Counted from the stretch's first letter, positions 24,483 through 33,005 are shown. The stretch: 64,000 nucleotides of DNA from Antarcticimicrobium sp033791545 (GCA_033791545.1 JASJGL010000062.1:1-64000); one strand, 5' to 3'. Made by a program: numbers and translations. The notes: a model not told the origin generated them from the sequence alone.

Positions 24483-26492
24483 CTACCTCCAGAGATGGGC
24501 ATAGGTGGCGAACAGGCCTTGCAGTTTTGACAGCGTCCGGTTGGCCAGCGCGGGGCGGGGGACTTCTCCCTTGCTCAACCGCTCCACGATCACCTCGACC
24601 GGGCAGGGCAGGCCGGTGACCGGATCGCGGTAGCGCGGGTAGTCGATGAGCGTGGCGTGGACCAGACCTTCCAACGTGGGGCGTGCCTTACGACGCGCAG
24701 GCACCGTGCCCAGATCGCGGGTCAGGCCCCAGCCAGCATAGAACGGGGTGCCAAGGGTGACCACGCGGACCCCGCGCAACAGCGCCTCGAACCCGATGAG
24801 CGAGGTCATGGTCCAGACCTCGTCAACCTCGGCCAGCAGGGCGGTGGGCTCGGCGTGGGCGGCGATCAGATCGGCCAGCCCGTGGGCCTCCACGGCGCCT
24901 TGGCGCAGGCCAGCTTCCACATCCGGGTGCGGTTTGTAGATGATCACCGCCTCCGGGTTGGCATCGCGCGCGGCCTGCAACAGCGCGCGGTTGCTGTTCA
25001 CTTCGCCCGCGCCGGTGCGGATCGAGGCGTCGTCCTCGACCTGGCCGGGGACAAGGATGCGGGGACCGGGGGGCAGATCGTACGTTTCCCCCCCCAGATT
25101 GTACTTGCTGAGCCCGGCCCCGGTCAGCGCCGCGATCAGCCGTTCGACGCGCAGGCTTTGGTCAGTGCGCAGCGTGGCGCGGCTGGCGATCATCTGTTCC
25201 AGACGCGAGGGGCGGCGGGGGTCGTAGTAGATCCCCAGATCGTCGCTCACCAGCGACAGCGGCGGCACCAGATCCGCCCCCAACCCGCGCGAGCGCAGAA
25301 AGCCGTCCTCGATCCGCACCGCGGTGTCGCCCGGGTCGGCGCGGGCGGCCCAGACCATGCGGCGGCGGCCGGTGTCCTCCACTTTGGCGGGGTCGTCGGA
25401 AAAGATCATGCGTTTTTCGCGCCCGAACATGGATTGTAGCGGGCGGCGTTTCCACAGGCGCATGCCAGAGGCGACCCAGCCGTGGCGATCCTCGCGCCAG
25501 CTGCGGACCTGCGCCTCCAACGTGTCGAGAACGGTTTCCAACTCGCACAGCTTGTCGCGGTAGGGGTTGTACCAAGTGGGGTACAGCATCATCGCCGCCG
25601 CGAAAAGCTGGACCCGGGTCAGCGACCGCTGGCGGCGCGGCACCGGATCTTCGTCCTCGGTCAATCCCCAGCCGCCATAGAAGGGCTGGCCAAAGACGCG
25701 CGGTCTGTGACCGGCGAGGATCGCCTCGAACCCCAGTTGCGACGAGACGGTATAGACGCCCACGGCGCCCTCAAGCAGGGCCCAGGGATTCACCGGATCG
25801 CTTAACAGCGATACCCGGTCGTTTACGTCCTGTGCGCCGAAATGGCCGGGGCGATAGCCGGCCTGGGTTTCCGGGTGGGTCTTGATCACCACCGGCATGC
25901 CGGGGTGTTCAACCTGGGCAAAGACCAGCATCTCGCGAAACCGGGCCCGGTCGGCACCGCTGGCGGTGACCGAGGCATCGCCCAAGGTCTGGTCCACCAC
26001 CAGCACATAGGGCGGAGCGGGCAGCGCGGCGTCGGGGTCAAAGCCGCTGTATTTGGTAAGGCCGATCTCGCGTATCCGGGCGATGGCGTCGCGGGCCCGG
26101 TTCAGCAGCGCGCTGTCATCCAGCGGGGCGGTGGCAAGGATCTGTTCGAGGTCCGAGGGCGGGGTGGGATCGAAATGCGCCCCGGACCAGTCGAGGGTCA
26201 GGCCCAGCGGTGGCTCGCCGGCGCGACCGGGATGCAGCGAGCGCAGGAAGGCGTCCTCCACCCGCAGCACCGGCACGTCGCGTTTGGCCGCCACGGCAAA
26301 CCCGCGATGGGCGGTCGGGCTGGCGCCCCAGACGGCGACACCATCCTCGGGGCCGGGCAGGCCAAGCCGGATCCGGTGACCGGACAGGGCGAGGATCCGG
26401 CGCACCCGGCGTTGGGTCAGGAAGCCGCCATTGTAAACAAAAAGCCGGGGGCAATTGCCCCCGGCTTTTCCCGTGCCATCGTGGCCAGTCAT
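24483..26492 (-). CDS. kpsC: Capsule polysaccharide Kdo transferase KpsC
   Basis: KpsC is a dual-domain retaining beta-Kdo transferase that extends the Kdo linker on the lipid terminus of group 2-type capsules, at the inner membrane face. It is 669 aa with two homologous halves: VVIKTHPETQAGYR and SSQLGFEAILAG in the first, IYKPHPDVEAGLR and SLIGFEALLRG in the second. Each half also has an RVEDAFLRS / RIEDGFLRS block and FYGGWGL / FYAGWGL. The ATG at 26492 is four bases past the stop of the lipoprotein gene, with no good ribosome site, so coupling is likely. A perfect terminator palindrome covers codons 8-18, so the start is less certain than the identity. Confidence 0.93.
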   Translation of the reverse strand: MTGHDGTGKAGGNCPRLFVYNGGFLTQRRVRRILALSGHRIRLGLPGPEDGVAVWGASPTAHRGFAVAAKRDVPVLRVEDAFLRSLHPGRAGEPPLGLTLDWSGAHFDPTPPSDLEQILATAPLDDSALLNRARDAIARIREIGLTKYSGFDPDAALPAPPYVLVVDQTLGDASVTASGADRARFREMLVFAQVEHPGMPVVIKTHPETQAGYRPGHFGAQDVNDRVSLLSDPVNPWALLEGAVGVYTVSSQLGFEAILAGHRPRVFGQPFYGGWGLTEDEDPVPRRQRSLTRVQLFAAAMMLYPTWYNPYRDKLCELETVLDTLEAQVRSWREDRHGWVASGMRLWKRRPLQSMFGREKRMIFSDDPAKVEDTGRRRMVWAARADPGDTAVRIEDGFLRSRGLGADLVPPLSLVSDDLGIYYDPRRPSRLEQMIASRATLRTDQSLRVERLIAALTGAGLSKYNLGGETYDLPPGPRILVPGQVEDDASIRTGAGEVNSNRALLQAARDANPEAVIIYKPHPDVEAGLRQGAVEAHGLADLIAAHAEPTALLAEVDEVWTMTSLIGFEALLRGVRVVTLGTPFYAGWGLTRDLGTVPARRKARPTLEGLVHATLIDYPRYRDPVTGLPCPVEVIVERLSKGEVPRPALANRTLSKLQGLFATYAHLWR
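26435..26469 (-). terminator. Perfect palindromic terminator within the 5' end of kpsC
   Basis: Positions 26440-26469 are a perfect 30-base palindrome with GCCGGGGG / CCCCCGGC at its core. On the minus strand the stem is followed by TTTTTGTTT (to 26435). It starts 28 bases after the stop of the outer-membrane lipoprotein gene and lies inside kpsC codons 8-18, so it can act as terminator or attenuator. Confidence 0.85.
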
Positions 26493-26496
26493 GATA

Positions 26497-27630
26497 TCAG
26501 CCGCCAGCCAGCGACGAGATGCTGGAGACCGGGGTGATCGAGCCTGCGATCAGCGAAATGGTCTTGGTCCACTGCGCATATGGCGCTTCGGTCACATAGA
26601 GCGTGTCGTCGTCGCGGATCACGAAGTCGCGGGCCACGAACATGCCGTTGGGTTCCGTCAGGTTGAGCACATAGACCATGCGCTGCGCGCCGCTCAGGTC
26701 GTCGCGGCCCAGCACCTGACCGGCGATCTCGGCCGGTTCGTTGCGGAAGATGAAGACACCGGTGGGATCGGAGGAGGTCGAAATCAGCCCACCGACCTGT
26801 GCGATCGCCTCGAGCGCTGAAAGCTCCTGTGTCTGGAACGGCACGCGCGCCTGTGAACTGGTGGCCCCCAGCGCGGTAAAGGCGCGGGTGTCCTCTTCGA
26901 CCAAGATCCGGTCGCCGCCACGCAGGGCGATGTCGAGGCTGGGATGGTCATAAAGATCCTGAAACCAGATCTTGCCTTGTTCGCTGCCGCGGTTGACCAC
27001 GATCTGCGCCACTTCGGGGCTGACCGTCACGCCGCCGGCCTTGGCCAGCATGGTGGTGAGGGTGCGTGTCGGGCGTTCGATCGGATAGATGCCGGGGCCC
27101 CCCACGGCGCCGACCAGTGATACGGTCGAGCCATCGCCCGCGATGCGGCGCACCTGCACCTGCGGATCCGGGGTCTGGTCCTGCAGCCGTTCGGTGATCA
27201 TGTCGCGCAGCCGGTCCGGGGTATTGCCTGCCGCGCGCAGTCGTCCGGCGTAGGGGACAAAGATGAAGCCGGCGCTGTCGACCTGCACCTCGTCAAGAAT
27301 GGTGGCGTTGCTGCCCGCGCTGGCCAGCAACCCGTCGTCGACGTTTTCCCAGATGGTCAGGCCAAGGACATCGCCGGGACGGATGGTGTCAGAGGTCAGG
27401 CGACCAGCACTTTGGAAGGTGCTGGAAAAGCCCAGTGCGGGCACCACAGCCGTGGCGCGGGTGACGCGATCGTTCACCGACACGACAAAGGCATCGCCCT
27501 CTCTCTGGACCGATCCTGCAAAGATTTCACGTTTATTGGGGCCGACGCGCGGCAATGCGCAAGATGCCAGCAACGCAAGCGCAGCCAGCAGCGCGACGGG
27601 CTTGGCCCATCGGGAAGTCACGGGTTTCAC
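26497..27630 (-). CDS. Capsule export outer-membrane lipoprotein (Wza/KpsD/CtrA-like)
   Basis: A polysaccharide biosynthesis/export protein of 377 aa, expected to form the outer-membrane channel for capsule. The signal peptide ends in the lipobox LLASCA (about residues 21-26). The Poly_export domain begins near DTIRPGDVLGLTIWENV. SLBB-type soluble domains follow (SLVGAVGGPGIYPI and FTALGATSSQARVPF). The GTG start at 27630 has GAGGAG eight bases upstream. It lies between kpsS and kpsC on the minus strand. Inner-membrane transporter genes (kpsM/kpsT/kpsE) are not in the window. Confidence 0.92.
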   Translation of the reverse strand: MKPVTSRWAKPVALLAALALLASCALPRVGPNKREIFAGSVQREGDAFVVSVNDRVTRATAVVPALGFSSTFQSAGRLTSDTIRPGDVLGLTIWENVDDGLLASAGSNATILDEVQVDSAGFIFVPYAGRLRAAGNTPDRLRDMITERLQDQTPDPQVQVRRIAGDGSTVSLVGAVGGPGIYPIERPTRTLTTMLAKAGGVTVSPEVAQIVVNRGSEQGKIWFQDLYDHPSLDIALRGGDRILVEEDTRAFTALGATSSQARVPFQTQELSALEAIAQVGGLISTSSDPTGVFIFRNEPAEIAGQVLGRDDLSGAQRMVYVLNLTEPNGMFVARDFVIRDDDTLYVTEAPYAQWTKTISLIAGSITPVSSISSLAGG

Positions 27631-27725
27631 TGCTCGGTCTCCTCGACCTGTTTTGTTCTGCCTCAGGTTTTTTCTTTAACGTATCGAAATCCCGCACAAA
27701 AATCCAGTCCCCCTGCACGGGGATG

Positions 27726-29018
27726 TCAGGTCACGGCGCGCAGGTGTTGCCGTGGTGCCGCTGTGCCCGATTTCAGTGCGTCATAGGGATCCTCTGGGGA
27801 CAGCATCATATCGACCACATGACGCAGCAATTGACGTCGGCCGCGGCGGGAATAGAAGCCGCCGGGCACCTGACTGGTTTCCAGCAGGAAGCGGCGATAA
27901 TCCTTGTAGGCGCGGTTGTCGGGCCGGGCGGCACAGGCAAAGAATTCGCTCAGCGGCTGGCCCGACACGAATTCGGGCTTGGCATAGACGGCGCGACCGA
28001 ACACCTTGATCGGGATGCCGCGCCACAGCACCTGCTGGCCAGCGGTCGAGTTGACGGTGACCGCGCTGCGCGCATCGTTTAGAAGCTGGGCCAGCTTGCC
28101 GCCGCGCACGTAATGCACCCGTCCCTCGACGCCGAAGTGTCGGGCCAGCCGCCGGGCCTCGGCGCGCATCGGCACGCGCCCGTCTTCGAGCGGGTGGGCC
28201 TTGATCACAAGGTGGTGGTGGCGCGGGGCGCCGGTGGCGAAGCCTTCGATCATCTGCGACAGGAATTCGGTCATTGTCGCGAAGGGAGAGTGCATCTGGA
28301 ACGAACTGTCATGTTCCAGTTGCAGCAGCACCAGATGATAGGGAAAGCCGCCGTCGCGGATGCGCCGGGTGGCGAGGCGGCGTTCGATCGCGTGAAACGG
28401 CATCAGCAGCAGGCGGCGGAGATAGAGCTGGAATTCCTTGGTCACGGCAAGGTCGCGATGGGGGCGGAAATTGCGGTAGCTGCGGTTCCAGAACATCACG
28501 AACCAGTGGTAGAGCGCGCCGTAGACCACATGGTGGCGGGTGTCGCCCCAGTGGGCGGGGGGGAGCGGCGCCTCCATATCCGAAAGCGCCAGCGCGGTTT
28601 TCATCTCGGGGATGGTCATGTCCATCAGGCGGGAATTGCCGTTGGAGCCGCCGCGTTCATAGGTGGCCCAATAGGGGCGCATATAGCCTTCTTCAAAGAC
28701 ATGCACGGTGATCCCGCGCGTCAGGGCGGCGCGCACCGCTTCGGCATGGACCGGGCGGGTGTCGCCATAGAGCACGATATCGGTGATCTGGTGCGTCTCG
28801 AGCAGGTGGTCGATCTGTTCTGGCCACTCGGACGGCGTGCCGCGATAGGGGATATAGCTGGCCCCGTGGCGCCAGAAAGCGCGGTCGCCGGCATTGAAGC
28901 CGACGCGCCAGACGGTGGCGCCGGTGGTGCGCAGCATCTGGGCGAGCCCATTGAAAAAGGGGCCATGCGGTCCCTGTAGAAACAGGAACACGCGCCGGGT
29001 CTGGTCCTGTCGGTTCAT
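27726..29018 (-). CDS. kpsS: Capsule polysaccharide Kdo transferase KpsS
   Basis: KpsS adds the first beta-Kdo to (lyso)phosphatidylglycerol, priming the lipid anchor of group 2-type capsules. It is about 430 aa. Family segments include FLFLQGPHGPFFNGLA at the N terminus, HVFEEGYMRPYWATYE, HHLVIKAHPLEDGR and the nucleotide-sugar site VTVNSTAGQQVLWRGIPIKV. Either the ATG at 29018 or an upstream GTG at 29030 could be the start, and neither has a strong ribosome site. It heads the leftward capsule set (kpsS, export lipoprotein, kpsC) and is divergent from ribE. Confidence 0.92.
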   Translation of the reverse strand: MNRQDQTRRVFLFLQGPHGPFFNGLAQMLRTTGATVWRVGFNAGDRAFWRHGASYIPYRGTPSEWPEQIDHLLETHQITDIVLYGDTRPVHAEAVRAALTRGITVHVFEEGYMRPYWATYERGGSNGNSRLMDMTIPEMKTALALSDMEAPLPPAHWGDTRHHVVYGALYHWFVMFWNRSYRNFRPHRDLAVTKEFQLYLRRLLLMPFHAIERRLATRRIRDGGFPYHLVLLQLEHDSSFQMHSPFATMTEFLSQMIEGFATGAPRHHHLVIKAHPLEDGRVPMRAEARRLARHFGVEGRVHYVRGGKLAQLLNDARSAVTVNSTAGQQVLWRGIPIKVFGRAVYAKPEFVSGQPLSEFFACAARPDNRAYKDYRRFLLETSQVPGGFYSRRGRRQLLRHVVDMMLSPEDPYDALKSGTAAPRQHLRAVT

Positions 29019-29196
29019 TTGTTTTTCCACTCGCTACAATCCCTGCGAGGTCGCCTATAGCTGCTTTTTCTGGCGAAACTATGACCGAGCGGGAGGGGCC
29101 GCGCAAGCGGCGGCTTGCGGGAGGGCTTACGGGGGGCTTGCCGGGCGCGGGCGGGGCGGCTACCTAACGGGGCGGATCGGATGCAGGAGGCGCACC

Positions 29197-29784
29197 ATGT
29201 TCACAGGGATCATCACCGATATCGGCACCGTGACCGAGTTGGAGCAGCGCGGCGATTTACGGGCTCGGATTCGCACCGGCTATGACACCGCGACGATCGA
29301 CATCGGGGCCTCGATCGCCAGCGACGGCGTCTGCCTGACGGTGATTGCTCTGGGCCCTGATTGGTACGATGTGGAGATCAGCGCCGAGACGCTGTCCAAG
29401 TCCAGCCTTGGCGGCTGGAGCAGCGGCCACAGGGTAAATCTGGAACGAGCGCTGAAGGTGGGTGACGAGTTGGGCGGGCATATCGTCTCGGGCCATGTCG
29501 ACGGGGTGGCCGAGGTGATCGCCATGGCCGACGAGGGCGACAGCACCCGCATCACCTTTCGCGCGCCGCATGCGCTGGCCCGGTTTATCGCGCCCAAGGG
29601 ATCGGTCGCGCTGAACGGCACTTCGCTGACGGTGAACGAGGTCGAGGGCGATACCTTTGGGATCAACGTCATTCCGCATACCCAGACCGCGACAACCTGG
29701 GGCGCGGTCAATGTCGGGGATTGGGTGAATCTCGAAGTGGATACGCTGGCGCGCTATGTGGCGCGGTTGAACGAGGTCGGCTAG
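29197..29784 (+). CDS. ribE: Riboflavin synthase alpha chain
   Basis: This enzyme dismutates 6,7-dimethyl-8-ribityllumazine to riboflavin. It is 195 aa with two lumazine-binding repeats: MFTGIITDIGTV with CLTV, and the second repeat from GGHIVSGHVDGVAEV with SLTVNEVEGDTFGINVIPHT. AGGAGG lies before the ATG. No FMN riboswitch consensus is visible upstream of it or of ribB. It follows the divergent capsule genes, so the promoter must lie between 29031 and 29196. Confidence 0.97.
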   Translation: MFTGIITDIGTVTELEQRGDLRARIRTGYDTATIDIGASIASDGVCLTVIALGPDWYDVEISAETLSKSSLGGWSSGHRVNLERALKVGDELGGHIVSGHVDGVAEVIAMADEGDSTRITFRAPHALARFIAPKGSVALNGTSLTVNEVEGDTFGINVIPHTQTATTWGAVNVGDWVNLEVDTLARYVARLNEVG

Positions 29785-29966
29785 GGGGCCGATGTCCTGC
29801 CGCAGCACGGGCCATCGATGGAGCCGGTCAGGACGCATGCGCAAAAGTCCGTCTAGCGCGCCGATGCAGGGCGGGTCTGCGCCCCATGACAGGTGGGCGG
29901 GGCTGGCATTCGCAGGCGCTGTGGTCTATCTGCGCAGGGAATAGTGCAAGAAAAGGCCGCTGCCCC

Positions 29967-31088
29967 ATGAGCTTTGAAACCCCCGGTCCGGTCGAGGCCG
30001 GTCTGCGCGACGCGATCAGCCCGATCGAAGACATCATCGATGCGGCGCGTCAGGGCCGGATGTTCATTCTGGTCGATCACGAGGATCGCGAGAACGAAGG
30101 TGATCTGGTGATCGCCGCCGAGTTCGCGGATGCCGCGGCGATCAACTTCATGGCCACCCACGGGCGCGGGCTGATCTGCCTGCCGATGACCGCCGAGCGG
30201 GTCGACCGGTTGGGCCTGCCGATGATGGCCGTGAACAATTCGTCGCGCCACGAGACCCCCTTCACCGTTTCGATCGAGGCGCGCGAAGGCGTCACAACCG
30301 GGATCTCGGCGGCGGATCGGGCGCTGACGGTTGTCACCGCGATCAATGAACAGAACACGATGGCAAGCCTGGCAACGCCGGGCCATGTGTTTCCGTTGCG
30401 CGCTAAGCGCGGCGGCGTTCTGGTACGGGCGGGCCATACCGAGGCGGCCGTTGATATCGCCAGGTTGGCCGGGCTCAACCCGGCTGGCGTGATCTGCGAG
30501 ATCATGAAGGAAGACGGCACCATGGCGCGGCTGCCGGATCTGGTGCGTTTCGCCCGCGAATACGGGCTGTTGATCGGCACCATTTCAGATCTGATCGCCT
30601 ATCGGGCGCGGCATGACAATCTGGTGTTCGAGACCGCGCGCGAGACTGTGACCTCGGAATATGGCGGGGACTGGGAGATGCGCATTTTCACCGACCAGAC
30701 CCACGGGATCGAGCATGTGGTGATGATCAAGGGTGATATCTCGACGCCCGAACCGGTGCTGACGCGCACCCATGCGCTGCACGAGGCGTCGGACGTTCTG
30801 GGACTGGGGCCAAGATCGGCGCAGGAGCTGCCGCGCGCGATGAACGCGATCGCCAAGGAGGGGCGCGGCGTGGTCTGCCTGTTCCGGCAGCCGCGCAATG
30901 CGCTTTACGCCAACGAAGAGGAAGGCCCGCGCACCATCAAGCAAACCGGGCTGGGGGCGCAGATCCTGTCCAGCCTCGGGCTGCGCGATCTGATCCTGTT
31001 GACCGATAATCCGCGCACCCGCTATGTCGGGTTGGACGCGTTCGGGCTGACCATTGCGGGCACGCGCCCGATTTTGACAGAGGGCTGA
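29967..31088 (+). CDS. ribB: DHBP synthase with degenerate GTP cyclohydrolase II domain
   Basis: The N-terminal domain makes 3,4-dihydroxy-2-butanone-4-phosphate from ribulose-5-phosphate. The acidic motif DHEDRENEGDLV and ATPGHVFPLRAKRGGVLVR (starting near residue 140) are intact. The C-terminal part (about 210-373) aligns with GTP cyclohydrolase II but lacks the zinc cysteines: where the family has Cys and RCDCG, this protein reads THALHEAS and LGLGPRSAQ. It is thus the RibBX-like variant known in Proteobacteria, so ring opening of GTP must come from another gene. 373 aa. There is a 182-base gap after ribE. ribH follows three bases later. Confidence 0.95.
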   Translation: MSFETPGPVEAGLRDAISPIEDIIDAARQGRMFILVDHEDRENEGDLVIAAEFADAAAINFMATHGRGLICLPMTAERVDRLGLPMMAVNNSSRHETPFTVSIEAREGVTTGISAADRALTVVTAINEQNTMASLATPGHVFPLRAKRGGVLVRAGHTEAAVDIARLAGLNPAGVICEIMKEDGTMARLPDLVRFAREYGLLIGTISDLIAYRARHDNLVFETARETVTSEYGGDWEMRIFTDQTHGIEHVVMIKGDISTPEPVLTRTHALHEASDVLGLGPRSAQELPRAMNAIAKEGRGVVCLFRQPRNALYANEEEGPRTIKQTGLGAQILSSLGLRDLILLTDNPRTRYVGLDAFGLTIAGTRPILTEG

Positions 31089-31091
31089 GAA

Positions 31092-31643
31092 ATGGCCGGA
31101 CATGAAACCCACTACACCCTGGCGCGGCCTGTCTTTGACAAGCCGGTCAAGCTGCTGATCGTGGTGGCGCCGTATTACAAGGATATCGCGGACAACCTGA
31201 TCGCCGGCGCCAAGGCCGAGATCGAGGCGGCCGGCGGCAGCTGGGATGTTGTCGAGGTGCCCGGCGCGCTGGAGGTGCCCACCGCCATCGCCATGGCCGA
31301 CCGCTATTCCAATTTCGACGGCTTCGTGGCGTTGGGCTGCGTGATCCGGGGTGAGACGACCCATTATGACACCGTGTGCAACGATTCGAGCCGGGCGCTG
31401 CAGATGATGGGATTGCAGGGGCTATGCATCGGCAACGGCATCCTGACGGTCGAGACCCGCAAACAGGCCGAGGTGCGCGCCGACCCGGCCGATCAGAATA
31501 AGGGCGGCGGCGCGGCGGCTGCGGCCTTGCATCTGATCGCGCTCAGCCGTAAGTGGGGCGGCCAGAAAGAGGACGTGGGGTTCAAGCGCCCGTCCGATAC
31601 CTTCCTCCTAGCCGGGGACAACGACGGATCCACCACCGCATGA
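31092..31643 (+). CDS. ribH: 6,7-dimethyl-8-ribityllumazine synthase
   Basis: Lumazine synthase condenses the ribityl-pyrimidine with DHBP, forming the substrate for RibE. It is 183 aa. Motifs are VVAPYYKDIADNLIAGA, DVVEVPGALEVPTA, FVALGCVIRGETTHYDTVCND and LTVETRKQAEVRA. It follows ribB by three bases and overlaps nusB by ATGA. The long loop after GLCIGNG and the extended C terminus resemble alphaproteobacterial type I homologues. Confidence 0.97.
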   Translation: MAGHETHYTLARPVFDKPVKLLIVVAPYYKDIADNLIAGAKAEIEAAGGSWDVVEVPGALEVPTAIAMADRYSNFDGFVALGCVIRGETTHYDTVCNDSSRALQMMGLQGLCIGNGILTVETRKQAEVRADPADQNKGGGAAAAALHLIALSRKWGGQKEDVGFKRPSDTFLLAGDNDGSTTA

Positions 31644-32128
31644 GTACCACGGGCGCGCCCCTCTCGGGCAATCAGAAACGCAAGATGAAATCAGCCGCGC
31701 GGCTTTACGCTGTGCAGGCGCTGTTCCAGATGGAGCATTCGGGCCAGACCGCCGAGCAGGTGGTGACCGAGTTTCTCGATCACCGCTTTGGCGCGGCGGT
31801 GGATGAGGACGGCAGCGAGTTGATTGAGGGCGATGTCGCGCTGTTTCGCAAGCTGATCGGCGATGCGGTCAACTATCAGGCCAAGATCGACCAGATGACC
31901 GATCGGGCGCTGGTGGCGAAATGGCCGATCGCGCGAATCGATCCGACCTTGCGCGGGCTGTTCCGCGCCGCCGGGGCCGAGCTGATCCAGTCCGGCACGC
32001 CGCCCAAGGTGGTGATCAGTGAATTCGTGGATATCGCGCGGGCGTTTTTCCCCGACGGGCGTGAGCCGAAATTCGTCAATGCCGTGCTGGATCACATGGC
32101 GCACGAAGGCCGGCCCGAAGCGTTCTGA
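31640..32128 (+). CDS. nusB: Transcription antitermination factor NusB
   Basis: NusB binds boxA RNA with NusE (S10) and promotes rRNA antitermination. It is 162 aa, all helical, with RKMKSAARLYAVQALFQME at the start, WPIARIDPTLRGLFRAAGAEL in the middle and a C-terminal EFVDIARAFFPDGREPKFVNAVLD. The ATG overlaps the ribH stop, the classical ribH-nusB pair. There is an N-terminal extension of about ten residues before the conserved core. Confidence 0.97.
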   Translation: MSTTGAPLSGNQKRKMKSAARLYAVQALFQMEHSGQTAEQVVTEFLDHRFGAAVDEDGSELIEGDVALFRKLIGDAVNYQAKIDQMTDRALVAKWPIARIDPTLRGLFRAAGAELIQSGTPPKVVISEFVDIARAFFPDGREPKFVNAVLDHMAHEGRPEAF

Positions 32129-32256
32129 ACCGCGCCGGGCGGGGGTGTTCCCGCTCTCTCCTCTCGGCGGGAAGCCGCCCTGCGACGAGATGCGCAGCCA
32201 ATCGGCATGGACGGCGGCCGCAAGCGTGCTACCATTGTAGCATTGGAGATTGAGAC

Positions 32257-32589
32257 ATGCCCAAACTGATCAAGCTTTACATCCGCAATGTCATTATCGG
32301 CTTTGCCATTGCGGCGGCCTTTGTGGCGATGCTGCTGTGGTTCAACGTGATGAACATGTGGCACTTGGTCAGCACCTCTGACGTCGGCATACTGGCGGTG
32401 CTGGTGCTGTGGTTGGCCCATGGCGTCGTGTTTGCCGGGGTGCAGTTCGCTTGGGCGGTGATGTCCATGGCAGAGCGCGACGAGAGCGGCCCGCGTGGCA
32501 ATACGCCGGTTCGGATCAAGGAGCTTCACCCGGTTCCGGTCGAAGCCAAAAGCGCCCCGCGCGCCCGTCATTTGCCGCGCCGCGACTGA
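32257..32589 (+). CDS. Small membrane protein, unknown function
   Basis: A 110-aa protein with two predicted transmembrane helices (about residues 10-30 and 42-68) and a basic proline-containing tail of about 40 residues, probably cytoplasmic. GGAG lies before the ATG. It follows nusB by 128 bases and is ended by a strong hairpin. I recognise it only as a conserved-looking Rhodobacteraceae protein. No function assigned. Confidence 0.75.
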   Translation: MPKLIKLYIRNVIIGFAIAAAFVAMLLWFNVMNMWHLVSTSDVGILAVLVLWLAHGVVFAGVQFAWAVMSMAERDESGPRGNTPVRIKELHPVPVEAKSAPRARHLPRRD

Positions 32590-32652
32590 GCTGGCCGTCT
32601 TAACCGATCGCGCCTGAGCCGACTGCCTGACCTGCTGAGGTGACATCGTGTG

Positions 32653-32688
32653 CAACCGTCCGGAGCATCCCTCCGGCGCGGTTGTTTT
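32653..32688 (+). terminator. Intrinsic terminator
   Basis: CAACCG outer arms (32653-32658 with 32679-32684) enclose CCGGAG/CTCCGG inner arms. TTTT follows at 32685-32688. It ends the small membrane protein transcript. Confidence 0.82.
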
Positions 32689-32762
32689 GCCGTGTGTGAC
32701 AGTATGAGGGGCTGAGGGGCCCGGCTTTTCGACTTTGCTCGCGGTCGTGCAAGGTTCGCCGT

Positions 32763-32804
32763 GCGGGCTTAGTCGGACACGCTCGGTCGGGCGGGCTTAG
32801 TCGG
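32763..32804 (+). repeat. 14-bp direct repeat
   Basis: GCGGGCTTAGTCGG occurs at 32763-32776 and again at 32791-32804, a 28-base period, directly upstream of the structured region starting at 32818. It could be a regulator site or promoter-proximal duplication. Confidence 0.5.
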
Positions 32805-32817
32805 GCAGGGGGGATAT

Positions 32818-33005
32818 GTGACGGGACCACCAAACAACCGTGTGGTTATGATTCCCGAGGACCTGTATGTACAGGTGGGCGCCAGGTAATCAGGCCAGGA
32901 CCAGAACAGAGCCAGCTCCCTCGGAATTGCTTAAGGCCACCGGAATGCAACCGTTCACGAGAAGGGCAGTACCCGTCACCCCTCACAGATAGGAGGTCTG
33001 TGGGG
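32818..33005 (+). ncRNA. Candidate structured non-coding RNA, family unknown
   Basis: No coding frame explains this stretch. GTGACGGG (32818-32825) pairs perfectly with CCCGTCAC (32972-32979), closing a domain of about 162 nt. Inside, ATTCCCGAGG (32851-32860) pairs with CCTCGGAAT (32919-32927) with one bulge, and ACCTGTA/TACAGGT (32861-32876) is a tight hairpin. A further 9-bp hairpin with CACAGA/TCTGTG arms lies at 32981-33005. The size and closing long-range helix recall 6S RNA, but no diagnostic motif was confirmed, and SRP, tmRNA and RNase P signatures are absent. The strand is uncertain because helices read similarly on both strands. Confidence 0.4.

Noticed and set aside
27708..27723. 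Terminator after kpsS
   Set aside because: The short TCCCC/GGGGA hairpin has its T run six bases away, too weak to list as a feature.
29785..29966. FMN riboswitch before ribB
   Set aside because: The 182-base gap lacks the conserved AGGGTGAAATTCC-type segments of the RFN element.
32818..33005. SRP RNA, tmRNA or RNase P RNA in the structured gap
   Set aside because: The conserved GGAAG/GCAGC, tag and GAGGAAAGTCC signatures are missing; kept only as an unknown candidate.
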